Both the position numbers and the translations under genes were made by a program. A stretch of DNA of 64,000 bases from Pseudorhodoferax sp. Leaf265. GTDB lineage: Bacteria; Pseudomonadota; Gammaproteobacteria; Burkholderiales; Burkholderiaceae_C. Below, in pieces: positions 25,894-36,497 of the stretch (position 1 is the first letter of the stretch; every line of letters begins with the position of its first letter). The DNA lies in contig NZ_LMMT01000039.1 of NCBI RefSeq assembly GCF_001422365.1, positions 1 through 64,000 of the forward strand, in the 5' to 3' direction. The notes under the pieces were generated by a model. It was not told the origin of the DNA. It searched no databases and saw only the letters and a list, made by a program, of their open reading frames with translations.

Positions 25894-26871
25894 TCAGTCT
25901 GGCTTGGCCCCAGATGCCTTGACCACCTTGGCCCATTTCGCGGTCTCGCTCTGCATCAGCGCCATCAAGGCGTCAGGCGTGCCGGGGTTCGGATCCAGGC
26001 CCAGGGTGGCCAGTTTCTCCTTCACGTCGGGCAGGGCCAGCACACGCGCAACTTCCTGGTTGATGCGCAGCTGGATGTCGCGCGGCATGCCGGCCGGCCC
26101 CAGCAGTGCGAACCAGGAGGTGGCCTCGAATCCGGGCAAGCCGGCCTCCGCGATCGTCGGAATGTCCGGTGCGGCGGGTGAGCGCTGTGCGCTGGTCACG
26201 CCCAGCGCCTTGAGTTCGCCGGATTTCACGAGCGGCAGGGCCGACGGCATGTTGTCGAAGATCATCGCGATGCGTCCGCCCAGTAGGTCCGGGATCGCCT
26301 GGGCGCGGCCCTTGTAGGGCACATGCTGCATCTTCACACCGGCCAGCGTGTTGAACAGTTCGCCCGACAGGTGGATCGAGGTGCCGCTGCCCGATGAGCC
26401 GAAGGCCAGCGGCTCCCGCTTGGCCAGTGCCACCAACTCCTGCACGTTGTGGGCCGGCACCGTCTTGTTGACGACCAGCAGGTTGGGTGTGCTGGCCAGG
26501 AAACTGATCGGCGTGAAGTCCTTGAGGTTGTTGTACGGCATCTTGTCGTACAGGGCTGCGTTGATGGCGTGTGTGCCCACCGTGCCCAGCACCAGCGTGG
26601 CGCCATCGGGCGGGCTCTTGGCCACCATGTCGGCGCCGATGTTGCCGCCCGCGCCGGGCTTGTTGTCCACCGTGACGGGCTGGCCCAGCGCGCTCCACTT
26701 GTCAGCGAGCAGGCGTGCCAGCGTGTCTGGCGCGCCACCGGGCGGGAAGGTGACGACGATGCGGACCGGCTTGCTCGGCCAGACCGCCGGCTGCGCCGTG
26801 GCGGGCAGGCTGCCGGCCACAAGGGCGAGCAGGGCAATGGACAGCAGCAATCGGCGTGGGGCGGTCTGCAT
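25894..26871 (-). CDS. Bug-family tripartite tricarboxylate transporter receptor
   Basis: The product is 325 residues with a signal peptide to about residue 26 (SLPATAQ). Bug/TctC hallmarks are visible: WPSKPVRIVVTFPPGGAPDTLAR, VDNKPGAGGNIGAD, FGSSGSGTSIHL, VPYKGRAQAIPDLLGG and the C-terminal GLPGFEATSWFALLGPAG. Such periplasmic proteins bind carboxylates for TctAB permeases, or are orphan sensors, and are greatly expanded in Burkholderiales. No tctA or tctB is nearby. AAGGAG lies 12 bp before the ATG. It is divergent from the glutamate-type binding-protein gene at 27067. Confidence 0.93.
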   Translation of the reverse strand: MQTAPRRLLLSIALLALVAGSLPATAQPAVWPSKPVRIVVTFPPGGAPDTLARLLADKWSALGQPVTVDNKPGAGGNIGADMVAKSPPDGATLVLGTVGTHAINAALYDKMPYNNLKDFTPISFLASTPNLLVVNKTVPAHNVQELVALAKREPLAFGSSGSGTSIHLSGELFNTLAGVKMQHVPYKGRAQAIPDLLGGRIAMIFDNMPSALPLVKSGELKALGVTSAQRSPAAPDIPTIAEAGLPGFEATSWFALLGPAGMPRDIQLRINQEVARVLALPDVKEKLATLGLDPNPGTPDALMALMQSETAKWAKVVKASGAKPD

Positions 26872-26993
26872 GGTGGCGGGTCTCCTTGTGTTGTGTGCTG
26901 GGCCGCCAGCGTAAGCAAGGCGCGCCGTGCGCGTGAGCGGGTTTTACCGGCCCACTTGGCGGTGACGTACCGCACGATGTCGCGCCTGGCCTC

Positions 26994-27009
26994 AGGCATA
27001 TCCCTTGCT
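26994..27009 (+). promoter_or_regulatory. Candidate sigma-54 promoter upstream of the first binding-protein gene
   Basis: AGGCATATCCCTTGCT has GG at 26995-26996 and GC at 27007-27008, the exact GG-N10-GC spacing of -24/-12 elements, about 58 bp before the start codon. An inverted repeat GCGGT/ACCGC lies at 26959-26973. A DctD-type activator is encoded downstream. Confidence 0.55.
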
Positions 27010-27066
27010 TCCAGCATGGGCCGCCTGCCTACACTGCAAACCCCCATCCGCTTGCCGAGGAAGCCC

Positions 27067-27951
27067 ATGCCTGCCTTGTCCCGCCTGAGCGCCATTGCCC
27101 TGTGCTGCGCCAGCTTGTCAGCTGTCCATGCCGACACCTTGAAGAAGGTGGCCGAGAACAACAAGATCACCGTGGCGTACCGCGAATCGTCGGTGCCGTT
27201 CAGCTACCTGGCCGGCTCGACCAAGGCCGTGGGCTTCGCGGTCGATCTGACCGACGCTGTTGTCGAGGCCGTCAAGAAGAAGCTGAACAAGCCCAACCTG
27301 GAGGTCGGCACCATGGCGGTGACCTCGCAGAACCGCATTCCGTTGCTCACCAACGGCACCATCGATCTGGAATGCGGCTCGACCACCAACAACACCGCGC
27401 GCGGCAAGGACGTGGCCTTCGCCATCAACCACTTTTATACCGGCACCCGCCTGCTGGTGAAGAAGTCGTCGGGCATCAAGAACTACGCCGACCTCGCCGG
27501 CAAGACCGTGGCCACGACGACAGGAACCACCAACGCCCAGGTCATCCGCAAGTACAACCAGGACAACAGCATCGGTATGACGGTGGTGCTGGGCAAGGAC
27601 CACGACGACTCGCTGCTGCTGGTGGAGAGCGACCGCGCCGTCGCCTTTGCGATGGACGACATCCTGCTGTTCGGCCTGCGCGCCAACTCCAAGATGTCGG
27701 AACAGCTCGAGGTCGTCGGCGATTCGCTGCAGGTCGAGCCCTATGCCTGCATGGTGCGCAAGGACGACCCTGCCTTCAAGGCGCTGGTCGACGGCGTGTT
27801 CTCCGATGCCATGAAGTCGGGCGAGTTCGAGCGGCTGTACAACAAGTGGTTCATGTCGCCGATCCCGCCGCGCGGCATCAACCTCGGCCTGCCGATGAGC
27901 CAGCAGCTGCGCGACAATCTGAAGTCCCTGAGCGACAAGCCCGCCATGTAG
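27067..27951 (+). CDS. Glutamate/aspartate-type periplasmic substrate-binding protein (paralog 1)
   Basis: The product is 294 residues from ATG 27067, with GAGGAAG before it; the open frame extends far upstream but the signal peptide (LSAIALCCASLSAVHA) fixes the start. It is an SBP_bac_3 family protein of GltI type: ITVAYRESSVPFSYL, TSQNRIPLLTNGTIDLECGSTTNN, TVATTTGTTNAQ, and KWFMSPIPPRGINLGLPMS near the end. GltI proteins bind acidic amino acids for ABC import. No permease or ATPase gene lies nearby. Two paralogs occur in this window, and a candidate sigma-54 promoter precedes it. Confidence 0.9.
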   Translation: MPALSRLSAIALCCASLSAVHADTLKKVAENNKITVAYRESSVPFSYLAGSTKAVGFAVDLTDAVVEAVKKKLNKPNLEVGTMAVTSQNRIPLLTNGTIDLECGSTTNNTARGKDVAFAINHFYTGTRLLVKKSSGIKNYADLAGKTVATTTGTTNAQVIRKYNQDNSIGMTVVLGKDHDDSLLLVESDRAVAFAMDDILLFGLRANSKMSEQLEVVGDSLQVEPYACMVRKDDPAFKALVDGVFSDAMKSGEFERLYNKWFMSPIPPRGINLGLPMSQQLRDNLKSLSDKPAM

Positions 27952-27988
27952 GTCCGTGTGCGGCACCGGCGGGGTCTGCAACCCCTTG

Positions 27989-28741
27989 ATGCCTTCCCAC
28001 CGCCTTTTCTTCTGCATTGCCGCGTTCCTGGCGCTGACAGCGGCGGCGCAACCTGCGCCGGCCACCTTCCACATGGTGCAGCGCATCGACGAGATGCTGG
28101 TCGGCGTGGACGCCATCGCGCTCGATGTGGTCGACCGTGACCATGTGGCCGGCACCTATTTCCTCGTGCATGCGCAGCGTCCCTCGCCGCTGGTCGGCTA
28201 CGCCAATTACGTGGTCGACTGCCGCACACCCCAGCGCATCGCCATTCTCAATTCGGTCATGCCTTCGGGCCGGCTCGAGCCCGAGCAACCTTTCGTCCAG
28301 CCGCCGCGCCGCAGCGGCCGGACCGACCTCGCGCGCCTGGTGTTCGAGCCCGTGCACACCATGGACGGCACCGCCCTGGTGGCCCGGTTCAGTTGCGAGG
28401 CCAGCGGCGCGCCGGGCCGTGCAGCGCAGATCGCGGCTGAACTCGCCGCGCGCGGCAGCCCGCCCGACAGCCGCAGCCTGTACTGCCAGATGCAGCCCGA
28501 TGCCGGGCAGGCGGCGCGCCGTGTGGAGGTGCGCTACAGCGCGGCCGAGAACGCCGTGGCCGTGAACGGGCAATGGCTCAGTTCGGGTTTCGTCGCGGGC
28601 GACGAGGTGGTGTTCGGCGTCGGCGCGCAATGGCGCGTGGACACGCGCAAGCGCCACGCCCGCCTGCTGCGCGACAACGGTCGCCAGTTGTTCAAGGGCG
28701 ATTGCGACACGCGGCCCGAATCCATGCCGAGCGGCCGTTGA
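27989..28741 (+). CDS. Exported hypothetical protein
   Basis: About 250 residues from ATG 27989 (signal core LFFCIAAFLALTAAAQ). A GTG at 27956 in the same frame is an alternative, and neither has a strong ribosome site. The mature part contains VGVDAIALDVVDRDHVAGTYFLV, then a NYVVDC segment and later FSCEASGAPG and LYCQMQ, so several cysteines may pair. I recognise no family. It lies 37 bp after paralog 1 and in front of paralog 2, so it may be co-transcribed with the first. Paralog 2 has its own promoter region, whose upstream palindromes begin 11 bp after this gene's stop. Confidence 0.65.
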   Translation: MPSHRLFFCIAAFLALTAAAQPAPATFHMVQRIDEMLVGVDAIALDVVDRDHVAGTYFLVHAQRPSPLVGYANYVVDCRTPQRIAILNSVMPSGRLEPEQPFVQPPRRSGRTDLARLVFEPVHTMDGTALVARFSCEASGAPGRAAQIAAELAARGSPPDSRSLYCQMQPDAGQAARRVEVRYSAAENAVAVNGQWLSSGFVAGDEVVFGVGAQWRVDTRKRHARLLRDNGRQLFKGDCDTRPESMPSGR

Positions 28742-28751
28742 CCGTGCCCGG

Positions 28752-28794
28752 ACGGATTTCCGTGCGCCCCGCCGTCGGCTGGACGGAAAACCGT
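28752..28794 (+). promoter_or_regulatory. Paired palindromes, likely activator-binding sites
   Basis: Two 12-bp perfect palindromes ACGGATTTCCGT (28752-28763) and ACGGAAAACCGT (28783-28794) start 31 bp apart, about three helical turns. The nearer one ends 58 bp before the GG of the sigma-54 promoter. The same arrangement precedes paralog 3, so they are probably enhancer sites for the DctD-like activator. Confidence 0.65.
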
Positions 28795-28850
28795 TCGCGC
28801 GCGGCTGCAGCCGGCCTGCGTGCAAGGGCGCCGCGGCATGCGGCCACGCT

Positions 28851-28866
28851 TGGCACAGTGCGTGCT
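28851..28866 (+). promoter_or_regulatory. Candidate sigma-54 promoter upstream of binding-protein paralog 2
   Basis: TGGCACAGTGCGTGCT has GG at 28852-28853 and GC at 28864-28865, close to the TGGCACG-N4-TTGCW consensus, 40 bp before the start codon at 28906. Confidence 0.65.
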
Positions 28867-28905
28867 GGCACGTGCCCTCTGCCATTGCCTGCCGCGCGCC
28901 TGCCC

Positions 28906-29793
28906 ATGCTGCGTTTCCTGTTTCTGTCCGCCACCTTGCTCTGCTGCGCCCACGCGGCGACCGCCCAGTCCATCGACACGCTCAAGCGCATCGCCGACAC
29001 CGGCACCATCAACCTGGGCCACCGCGAATCCTCGGTGCCGTTCTCCTACTACGACAACCGGCGCCAGGTGGTCGGCTACTCGCACGACCTGATGCTCAAG
29101 GTGCTGGAGGCCCTCAAGACCGAGCTCAATCTGCCCGCGTTGACGCTCAAGCTGGTGCCGGTCACGCCGCAGAACCGGCTGGCGCTGGTGCAAAACGGCG
29201 CGGTCGACATCGAATGCGGCTCGACCACGCACAATCGCGAGCGTGCACGCCAGGTCGCCTTCTCGGTGTCCATCTTCAAGATCGGCACGCGGCTCATGGT
29301 GGCCCGCGATTCCGGCATCCACGACTTCCCCGACCTTGCCGGCAAGCGCGTGGTGGTCACGGCCGCGACCACGTCCGAGCGCCTGCTGCGCCTGTTCAAC
29401 GAGGGCATCGGCCGCAAGTTCAGCATCGTCGTCGCCAAGGACCATGGCGAGTCGTTCGCGATGCTGGAGGGCGGCCGGGTCGACGCGTTCATGATGGACG
29501 ATGCGCTGCTGTACGGCGAGCGCGCCAAGGCCCACGAGCCCGAACGCTGGGTGGTCGTGGGCTCGCCCATGTCCTCCGAGGTCTACGGCTGCATGATGCG
29601 CAGCGGCGACCGCGAACTCAAGCGCATCGTCGATGCCGCGCTCACGCAGCTGATGCAGTCCGGCGAAGCCATGCGCATCTACGCCAAATGGTTCGAGCGG
29701 CCGATTCCACCGCGCGGCCTGAACCTCAACTGGCCGGCCTCGCCAGACCTCGTCGAGTTGTACCGAGCGCCGAACGACCAGCCGGTCGACTGA
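28906..29793 (+). CDS. Glutamate/aspartate-type periplasmic substrate-binding protein (paralog 2)
   Basis: The product is 295 residues, with a signal peptide to about residue 20 (CCAHAATAQ). It shares the family features of paralog 1: GHRESSVPFSYYDN, TPQNRLALVQNGAVDIECGSTTHN, KWFERPIPPRGLNLNWP. The stop lies 10 bp before the sensor kinase gene, so it is probably co-transcribed with it. That placement suggests a ligand-loaded binding protein may report to the kinase, or that the kinase pathway induces its own operon through the sigma-54 promoter. No ABC permease genes are present. The start is chosen from the signal peptide; the frame itself is open from 28573. Confidence 0.9.
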   Translation: MLRFLFLSATLLCCAHAATAQSIDTLKRIADTGTINLGHRESSVPFSYYDNRRQVVGYSHDLMLKVLEALKTELNLPALTLKLVPVTPQNRLALVQNGAVDIECGSTTHNRERARQVAFSVSIFKIGTRLMVARDSGIHDFPDLAGKRVVVTAATTSERLLRLFNEGIGRKFSIVVAKDHGESFAMLEGGRVDAFMMDDALLYGERAKAHEPERWVVVGSPMSSEVYGCMMRSGDRELKRIVDAALTQLMQSGEAMRIYAKWFERPIPPRGLNLNWPASPDLVELYRAPNDQPVD

Positions 29794-29803
29794 AACGGAG
29801 CGC

Positions 29804-31650
29804 GTGCCGGACCAGAACCACCGTTTGCGTGCGGCACGGCGCCTCCTGGCCGCCGTCGCTGCGCTGGCGCTGATGGGCGCTTGCGCGCTGCTGTCGTACC
29901 GGCACGGCGAGCAGGCGGGCGTGCGGCAGCTGCAGGGCGAGGCCAACCACCGGCTGGACCTGTTCGCGTCTGCCGTGGAGGGCATGGTCAAACGTTCCGA
30001 GCACGTGCCCGCGACCATCCAGCTGAACCCCGAGATCCTGGCACTGCTGCGCGCCCCGACCGAGCCGGCCCGGGTGGCTGCGGCCAGCGCGTATCTGCGC
30101 CGGCTCAATGCGCATGTGGGCAGCATGGCGGCCTTCACGCTGGACATCCGCGGGGTGGTGGTGGCCTCCAGCAACGACAGCCACCCCGACGACAGCATGC
30201 TCGGCATGGATGTGTCGTTCCGCCCCTATTTCCTGGACGCCTTGTCAGGCCGCGTCGGCCGCCACTTCGCCATCGGCGTGGACGGGGACATGCCCGGCTA
30301 CTTCGTCTCGCACCCGATCCGTGACGGCGCGCAGGTGGTGGGCGTGGCCGCCATCAAGATCAGCCTGGAACCGATCGACCAGACCTGGGCCATGGTCGGT
30401 GCGCCGGCACTATTGGCCGATGCCAACCGCATCGTCATCCACAGCTCGCACCTGCCCTGGCGTTACACCGCGCTGGCGCCGCTGACGCTGGAGCAGCGCG
30501 TGGACATGCAGCTCACGCGCACCTACAGCGACCTGCAGATCCAGGAGTTCCCGCTGGTGCCGCGGCTGGACCAGCAGGCCGAGCGCCAGCGCATCGACGA
30601 GCAGCTGGTGCTGACGCGGCCGCTGGATGGCATGGACTGGCGCGTGATGCTGTTCCTGGACCTCAAGGACGTGCGCCACGCTGCGCTGGTGCAGGGTGCC
30701 ATGTCGGCCGTGGCCGCCGCGTTCCTCGTGCTGCTGGTGCTGGTGCTGGTGCAGGCGCGCCGCATCCAGCGCCAGCGCCGCGAGGGCCGGCGCCTGCTGG
30801 AACGCGCCAACGCCGAACTGGAATCCAAGGTCGCGGCCCGCACGCAGGACCTGCTGGGGGCCAACGCCTCGCTCAAGCGCGAGGTGCGTGAGCGCGAGCA
30901 GGCCGAGCAGTCGCTGCGCGCCGCGCAGAACGAGCTGGTGCAGACCGCCAAGATGGCCGTGATGGGCCAGCTGGCCGCCGGCATCACGCACGAGCTGACG
31001 CAGCCGCTGGGTGCGATCCGCACGCTGTCGGGCAACGCCGAGGAGTTCCTGCGCCGCGGCCAGATGGACCCGCTGGCCGGCAACCTGCAGATCATCGGGC
31101 GGCTGACCGACCAGATGGGCAACATCATCCAGCCGCTCAAGGCCTTCGCGCGCAAGTCCGATGCCGTGCACGGCCCCACCGACATCGGCCAGACCTTCAG
31201 CAACGCCCTGTTCCTCTACGGCCTGCGGCTGCGCAAGATGCGCGTCCAGGTGGTCAGTGCCTGCGCGCCCGGCACGGTGTTCGCCTGGTGCGACGCCAAC
31301 CGCCTGGAGCAGGTACTGATCAACCTGATCGGCAACGCGCTGGATGCCATGGCGGCGGCGCCCGAACCCTGCCTGGAACTGCGCGCGGGCAGTTCCACGC
31401 CCACGCAGGGCGGCGGCCGCTGGACCTGGATCGACGTCGAGGACAACGGTGCCGGCCTGTCGCCTCAGGCGCGCGAGCAGCTGTTCGAACCCTTTTTCAC
31501 CACCAAGGCGCCCGGCGCCGGCCTGGGCCTGGGCCTCGTGATCTCGCGCGACATCGTGCGCGGCTTCGGCGGCGACATCCTGGTGTCCGACCGCCACGGC
31601 GGTGGCACCTGTTTCCGGCTGCAGATTCCGGCCGAAGCCCCAGCTCCACC

Positions 31651-31654
<4 letters not shown>
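29804..31654 (+). CDS. dctB: Sensor histidine kinase, DctB-like
   Basis: The product is 616 residues from GTG 29804 (GGAG 6 bp upstream). A first membrane segment (about 12-30, LLAAVAALALMGACALLSY), a periplasmic dCache-like sensor region of about 270 residues, and a second segment (about 300-320, AAFLVLLVLVLVQ) are followed by a helical linker and the kinase core: H box GITHELTQPLGAIRTL, N box QVLINLIGNALDAM, G1 DVEDNGAGL and G2 GAGLGLGLVI. DctB senses C4-dicarboxylates and phosphorylates DctD. Here the neighbours are amino-acid-type binding proteins, so the true ligand may be a related acidic compound. The stop overlaps the next start in ATGA. Confidence 0.85.
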
Positions 31655-32988
<1,334 letters not shown>

Positions 32989-33000
32989 GCTCCTGCACAT

Positions 33001-33030
33001 GACAAGGCGCGGCCTGGGCCGCGCCTTGTC
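33001..33030. terminator. Bidirectional hairpin between dctD and the M20-dimer gene
   Basis: GACAAGGCGCGGCC and its exact complement GGCCGCGCCTTGTC are separated by TG, a 14-bp stem between two convergent genes. There is no long T-run. Confidence 0.65.
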
Positions 33031-33048
33031 TGCGGAGCGTCGCGCGGC

Positions 33049-33492
33049 CTACTTGCGCGTGACGCTGGTCCGGATCGTCGCCGGCGCGCCGGCGGTGAGG
33101 TCGCCGGCCTTCACGTTGCGGAAGGCGTTCTCCGCATCGGCACCGGCCGTGGCCAGCTCGGTCAGCTTGCTGACCAACTGGTCGTAGGCACTGGCGTCGG
33201 CGGCGTTCAGGCGCAGCGTGATCAGCCCGTCGGAGGCGATGCTGTTCACCGAGTTGCCACCCGTCAGGTTCGTGATCACGTAGCTGCCTGCAGGCAGGCC
33301 TGCCTTCTGGATCAGGATGACGGTGCGGCCTGCGGCGTGCACGGCGCTGGTCCGGCCGTAGTTGCCACTGCTGTGGCCGCCCGGCCCCTGGAAGTTGATG
33401 TCCACGGTGCCGCTCTGCTGGGCTGCGGCGCTCAGGCAGAGCAGGCCGAGGCCCGCGAAGCTGGCGAGCGAAGCGAAGGCTTTCTTCATCAT
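33049..33492 (-). CDS. Secreted stand-alone M20 peptidase dimerisation-like domain
   Basis: The product is 147 residues with a signal peptide to about residue 25 (CLSAAAQQ). The mature part reads like the dimerisation (lid) domain of M20 metallopeptidases: FQGPGGHSSGNYGRTSAVHAAGR, ITNLTGGNSVNSIASDG and a final ITLRL strand. It contains none of the metal-ligand motifs of the catalytic domain. It lies 17 bp after the M20 peptidase gene on the same strand, so the two are co-transcribed. It may pair with that enzyme as a partner subunit, replace its lid, or bind substrate or inhibitor. The family identity of the fragment is from motif resemblance only. Confidence 0.7.
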   Translation of the reverse strand: MMKKAFASLASFAGLGLLCLSAAAQQSGTVDINFQGPGGHSSGNYGRTSAVHAAGRTVILIQKAGLPAGSYVITNLTGGNSVNSIASDGLITLRLNAADASAYDQLVSKLTELATAGADAENAFRNVKAGDLTAGAPATIRTSVTRK

Positions 33493-33509
33493 GTCATGGC
33501 TCCCTTGTC

Positions 33510-35243
33510 TTAGCGGTTGACTTCGCGTGTGCGTGCGCCGATCGGTTTGGCCGAGGGCTCGATGACGCTGCCGTCGGCGGCATGGAAGCCCGAGACCAGC
33601 AGCGCCGCGGTCAGCACGCGGTGCATGCGCGAGACTTCCACGGCCGGATCACCGCGCGTACCCCATTCCCAGAAGGCGTGGCCACCGGCACCGGCAGCGT
33701 TCGAGGACAGGCTGAAGTTGTAGGTCGGAATGCCGGTGTTGGCCGGCACGTTGTCGTTCAGGCTGCTGGACCCCGTGCTCACCGCGAGCGAGGTCGACGT
33801 GCCGGTGGCGATGCCGGCCTGCAGGCCGGCATGGATGGCAGCGTTGTTTGGGCTCGACAGCGTGAAGGCCGGGCGCAAGCCGTACCACACCTGCTCCATC
33901 GTCACCGCTTGCGCGCTGTTGCCAGCGACACCGCGGCGCGCGTTCTCCGCGTCGACCGCGGCCTGGAACTTCGGACGGATGACGTCGCGGATCTCGTTGA
34001 GCACTTCGGTCGTCGGCGAGCGCATGTCGACTTCGATCGAGCAGCTCGGCACCACGTCGCTGCCTGCCGCCGGGGCTTCGCAACTGGCGCGCCCCACGGT
34101 GTAGGTTGTGCGCGGGGCACCCTGGCGCAGCTCCGACGGCGACTTGACGTCGGCGATGCTGGCGATGGCCGCTGCCATGGCCTCCACCGCGCTGGCCGGG
34201 TTGCTGCCTGGCGCGACGGGGGCCTTGTACTTCATCTCGTAGCGGTAGCTGCCCAGGAAGTTGACGGCGCCGCCGCCTTCCAGGCCGAAGTAGGTCACGA
34301 AGTTCAGCGGGTTGGAGCCCGTGCCCAGATCCTGCTCGAAGCCGAACAGCTGCTTCATGCCGGCCAGGTTGCCCTTGCCCTCTTCACCGGCCGTGCCGCA
34401 GATCCAGACGTCGTAGACCGGTTTGATCTTGTGCTTCTTCATGGCGGCGGCCAGGACGAAGGCATTGGACGTCGAGCTCATCATGTCGCCGTAGCCTGGC
34501 ACATAGATGCGCAGCCCGCCGTTGGCGGCGGCGGCCTCGGCATTCGTGAACCACTTGCTCGCCAGCGCGTAGTTCGCGTCCTCGACAATGCGGCCGCTGG
34601 CGCTGAAGGCGAGTTCGTCCGGAATCGCAGCGAGCTGCGCCGTGGTCTCGACGACCGCCTGCGAGAACGGCTGCAGCTTGAAGTGGTTGTACGGGTCGGT
34701 GGCCGGTGGCAGCGTCTCCGGGTTGACGACATCGGAGTGCCCTTCGACCAGCACCTTGGGGTACTGGCCCTTGTAGTGCTGGGCACCCGCGCGGCCCGCA
34801 TACGAGCCCTTGATCACCACGCAGGTGTTGTAGACCGGCAGGCCGTCCACGATGTTCACGTCGGTGTTGTCCATGTGGCCGTCGGCCCGCGTCATGATTT
34901 CGTCTGGCGCGAAACCCCACTCTGCGGCCATCCGGCGGTGTACCTCGACGGCCCGGACATGCTCTTCGCGAGAGGGTGCGGGGATCCGTGTGAGCTCCAG
35001 GAACTGGTGCCAGCGCGCCTTGGCCGCTTCAGGCGTGCGCTGCTCGTTCAGCAAGGCGGTGATCTGCGGATCGGCGGCGATCTTGGTGGCAGCGGCCACG
35101 ACTTCCGAGGGAATCGTCGCGGTATTGGGAGCTGGTGCCGGTGTAGGTGCGGGGGCCGGGGCGTCGTCGCCGCCGCCGCAGGCCGCCATGGCGGCCGCAG
35201 CGGTTGCCATGACAAGCAGCCTCAGGTTTTTCAGTTTGTCCAT
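33510..35243 (-). CDS. M20-family metallopeptidase, lipoprotein
   Basis: The product is 577 residues. A lipoprotein signal ends in AAMAAC at Cys22, followed by a linker rich in Ala and Pro, so it is probably anchored in the outer membrane facing the periplasm. Metal-ligand motifs are visible: VEGHSDVVNPE (about 168), GTAGEEGKGN (about 285), the aspartate of VDMRSP (about 404) and a late AGGHAFWEWG. A lid region of its own lies around 350-400 (YRYEMKYKAPVAPGSNPASA). M20 enzymes are amino- or dipeptidases or amidohydrolases. The adjacent gene encodes a separate M20-dimer-like protein, and glutamate-type binding proteins lie on both sides, consistent with a role in peptide or amino-acid scavenging. 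Confidence 0.85.
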   Translation of the reverse strand: MDKLKNLRLLVMATAAAAMAACGGGDDAPAPAPTPAPAPNTATIPSEVVAAATKIAADPQITALLNEQRTPEAAKARWHQFLELTRIPAPSREEHVRAVEVHRRMAAEWGFAPDEIMTRADGHMDNTDVNIVDGLPVYNTCVVIKGSYAGRAGAQHYKGQYPKVLVEGHSDVVNPETLPPATDPYNHFKLQPFSQAVVETTAQLAAIPDELAFSASGRIVEDANYALASKWFTNAEAAAANGGLRIYVPGYGDMMSSTSNAFVLAAAMKKHKIKPVYDVWICGTAGEEGKGNLAGMKQLFGFEQDLGTGSNPLNFVTYFGLEGGGAVNFLGSYRYEMKYKAPVAPGSNPASAVEAMAAAIASIADVKSPSELRQGAPRTTYTVGRASCEAPAAGSDVVPSCSIEVDMRSPTTEVLNEIRDVIRPKFQAAVDAENARRGVAGNSAQAVTMEQVWYGLRPAFTLSSPNNAAIHAGLQAGIATGTSTSLAVSTGSSSLNDNVPANTGIPTYNFSLSSNAAGAGGHAFWEWGTRGDPAVEVSRMHRVLTAALLVSGFHAADGSVIEPSAKPIGARTREVNR

Positions 35244-35509
35244 TGGTTCTCCCTAGGTCATCGTGATCCGTGAATGAAGAGGCGGGCGTGCCGCCGCAGC
35301 GTTGCCATGCCTGTGTGGTACGACACGGCTCAACCGCAAAGTACATGCCAAGGTGTGACGCGGCACGGCGGGTGCGCCGATGCCCTTGGCGCAGCAGGCG
35401 ATCGGGGCGTGCGGCGCTGCGCTGGTCCGGGCGAAAGCGACGGAAATCCGGCGCCACAGGCGATTGCCCGTGCGGCTTTCCGACGCTTGCCGCGCCGCGG
35501 GCCGCGGCC

Positions 35510-35541
35510 AAAAAAAAGGGCGGGAAGAGGCCTTCCCGCCC
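35510..35541 (-). terminator. Intrinsic terminator of binding-protein paralog 3
   Basis: On the minus strand GGGCGGGAAG pairs with CTTCCCGCCC (35518-35541), followed by a run of eight T. It lies about 30 bp past the paralog 3 stop. Confidence 0.85.
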
Positions 35542-35571
35542 GCGCGCCGAAGCGTGCCGCTCACCGTCGGA

Positions 35572-36427
35572 TCAAGGCAGCTTGTACTCTTCCATGGGCT
35601 TGTCGTTCGGGTTGGCCCAGGCTTCCTTGGTGGCTTGCGACATCGGCAGGCCCACCTTGGTGTTGGTCGGCGGAACGGGCTGCATGAACCACTTGTCGTA
35701 CAGCTTGGCCAGCGAACCGTCTGCGATCTGGCGCTTGATGCTGTCGTCCACGGCCTTCTTGAAGGCCGGGTCGTCCGCCAACCATCTTGTAGTCGGCCGC
35801 ATTGCGCGACTTGGAGGCGTTGGCCGCCAGGATGGAGCCATCCATCACGAAGGCATCGGCGCGGCCCGACTCCAGCAGCAGGAAGCTGTCGGCGTGGTCC
35901 TTGCCCATCAGTTCCTTGAACTCCATGCCTTCGGCACGCTTGTTCTTGCGCAGCGTCTGGACCGAGGTGGTGCCGGTGGTCACGGCGACCGTCTTGCCCT
36001 TCAGGTCGGCGATGCCGTTGATGCCCGAGTTGGCCTTGGTCAGGATGCGCACCTCTTCCACGTAGGTCGTCACGGCGAAGGCCACGTCCTTGGCGCGCGT
36101 GGCGTTGTTGGTGGTGGAGCCGCACTCCAGGTCGACCGTGCCGTTCTGCACCAGCGGGATGCGGTTCTGCGAGGTCACGGGCGAGTAGGTGATCGTCAGC
36201 TCCTTGCCGGCGGCCTTGGACAGGTCGGCCACGATGCGCTCGCCCATCTCGGTATGGAAGCCGACGTATTTGCCGTTGCCCAGCGTGTACGACAGGCCGG
36301 ACGAGTCGCGCACGCCCAGGCTGATGGCGCCGCTGGACTTGATCTTCGCCAGGGTGTCGCTGCCTTGCGCCACCGCGCTGCCGGCCGCCAGTGCCGCGCA
36401 GCAAATGGCGAGGATGTGTTTCTTCAT
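35572..36427 (-). pseudogene. Glutamate-type substrate-binding protein (paralog 3), frameshifted
   Basis: It starts MKKHILAICCAALAAGSAVAQ (signal peptide) and follows paralogs 1 and 2 closely through SQNRIPLVQNGTVDLECGSTTNN and up to NAADYKMVG. The expected continuation (EPY…RKDDPAF in paralog 1) is missing: DDPAFKKAVDDSIKRQIADG continues in another frame near 35776 and runs to the stop at 35572, with the family ending KWFMQPVPPTNTKVGLPMS. About 13 codons plus a frame change are lost, so a deletion of roughly 37 nt is likely. The unshifted frame instead runs to 35561 with a meaningless tail. The promoter, ribosome site and terminator still look intact. It could be a pseudogene or an assembly error. 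Confidence 0.8.
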
Positions 36428-36497
36428 TGAGGTCTGCTCCTATGGAAAAGCTGTGGGGTAACGCCGCTACCGCGAAATGGCGGCGGACGTCCTGTTA

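Noticed and set aside
23410-25900. Search for a direct repeat of the tRNA-Thr 3' end marking an element boundary
   Set aside because: No second copy could be found by eye, so attachment sites are not claimed.
26449-27066. Long plus-strand N-terminal extension of binding-protein paralog 1
   Set aside because: It lies across the opposite-strand Bug gene and has no ribosome site. The signal peptide and GAGGAAG fix the start at 27067.
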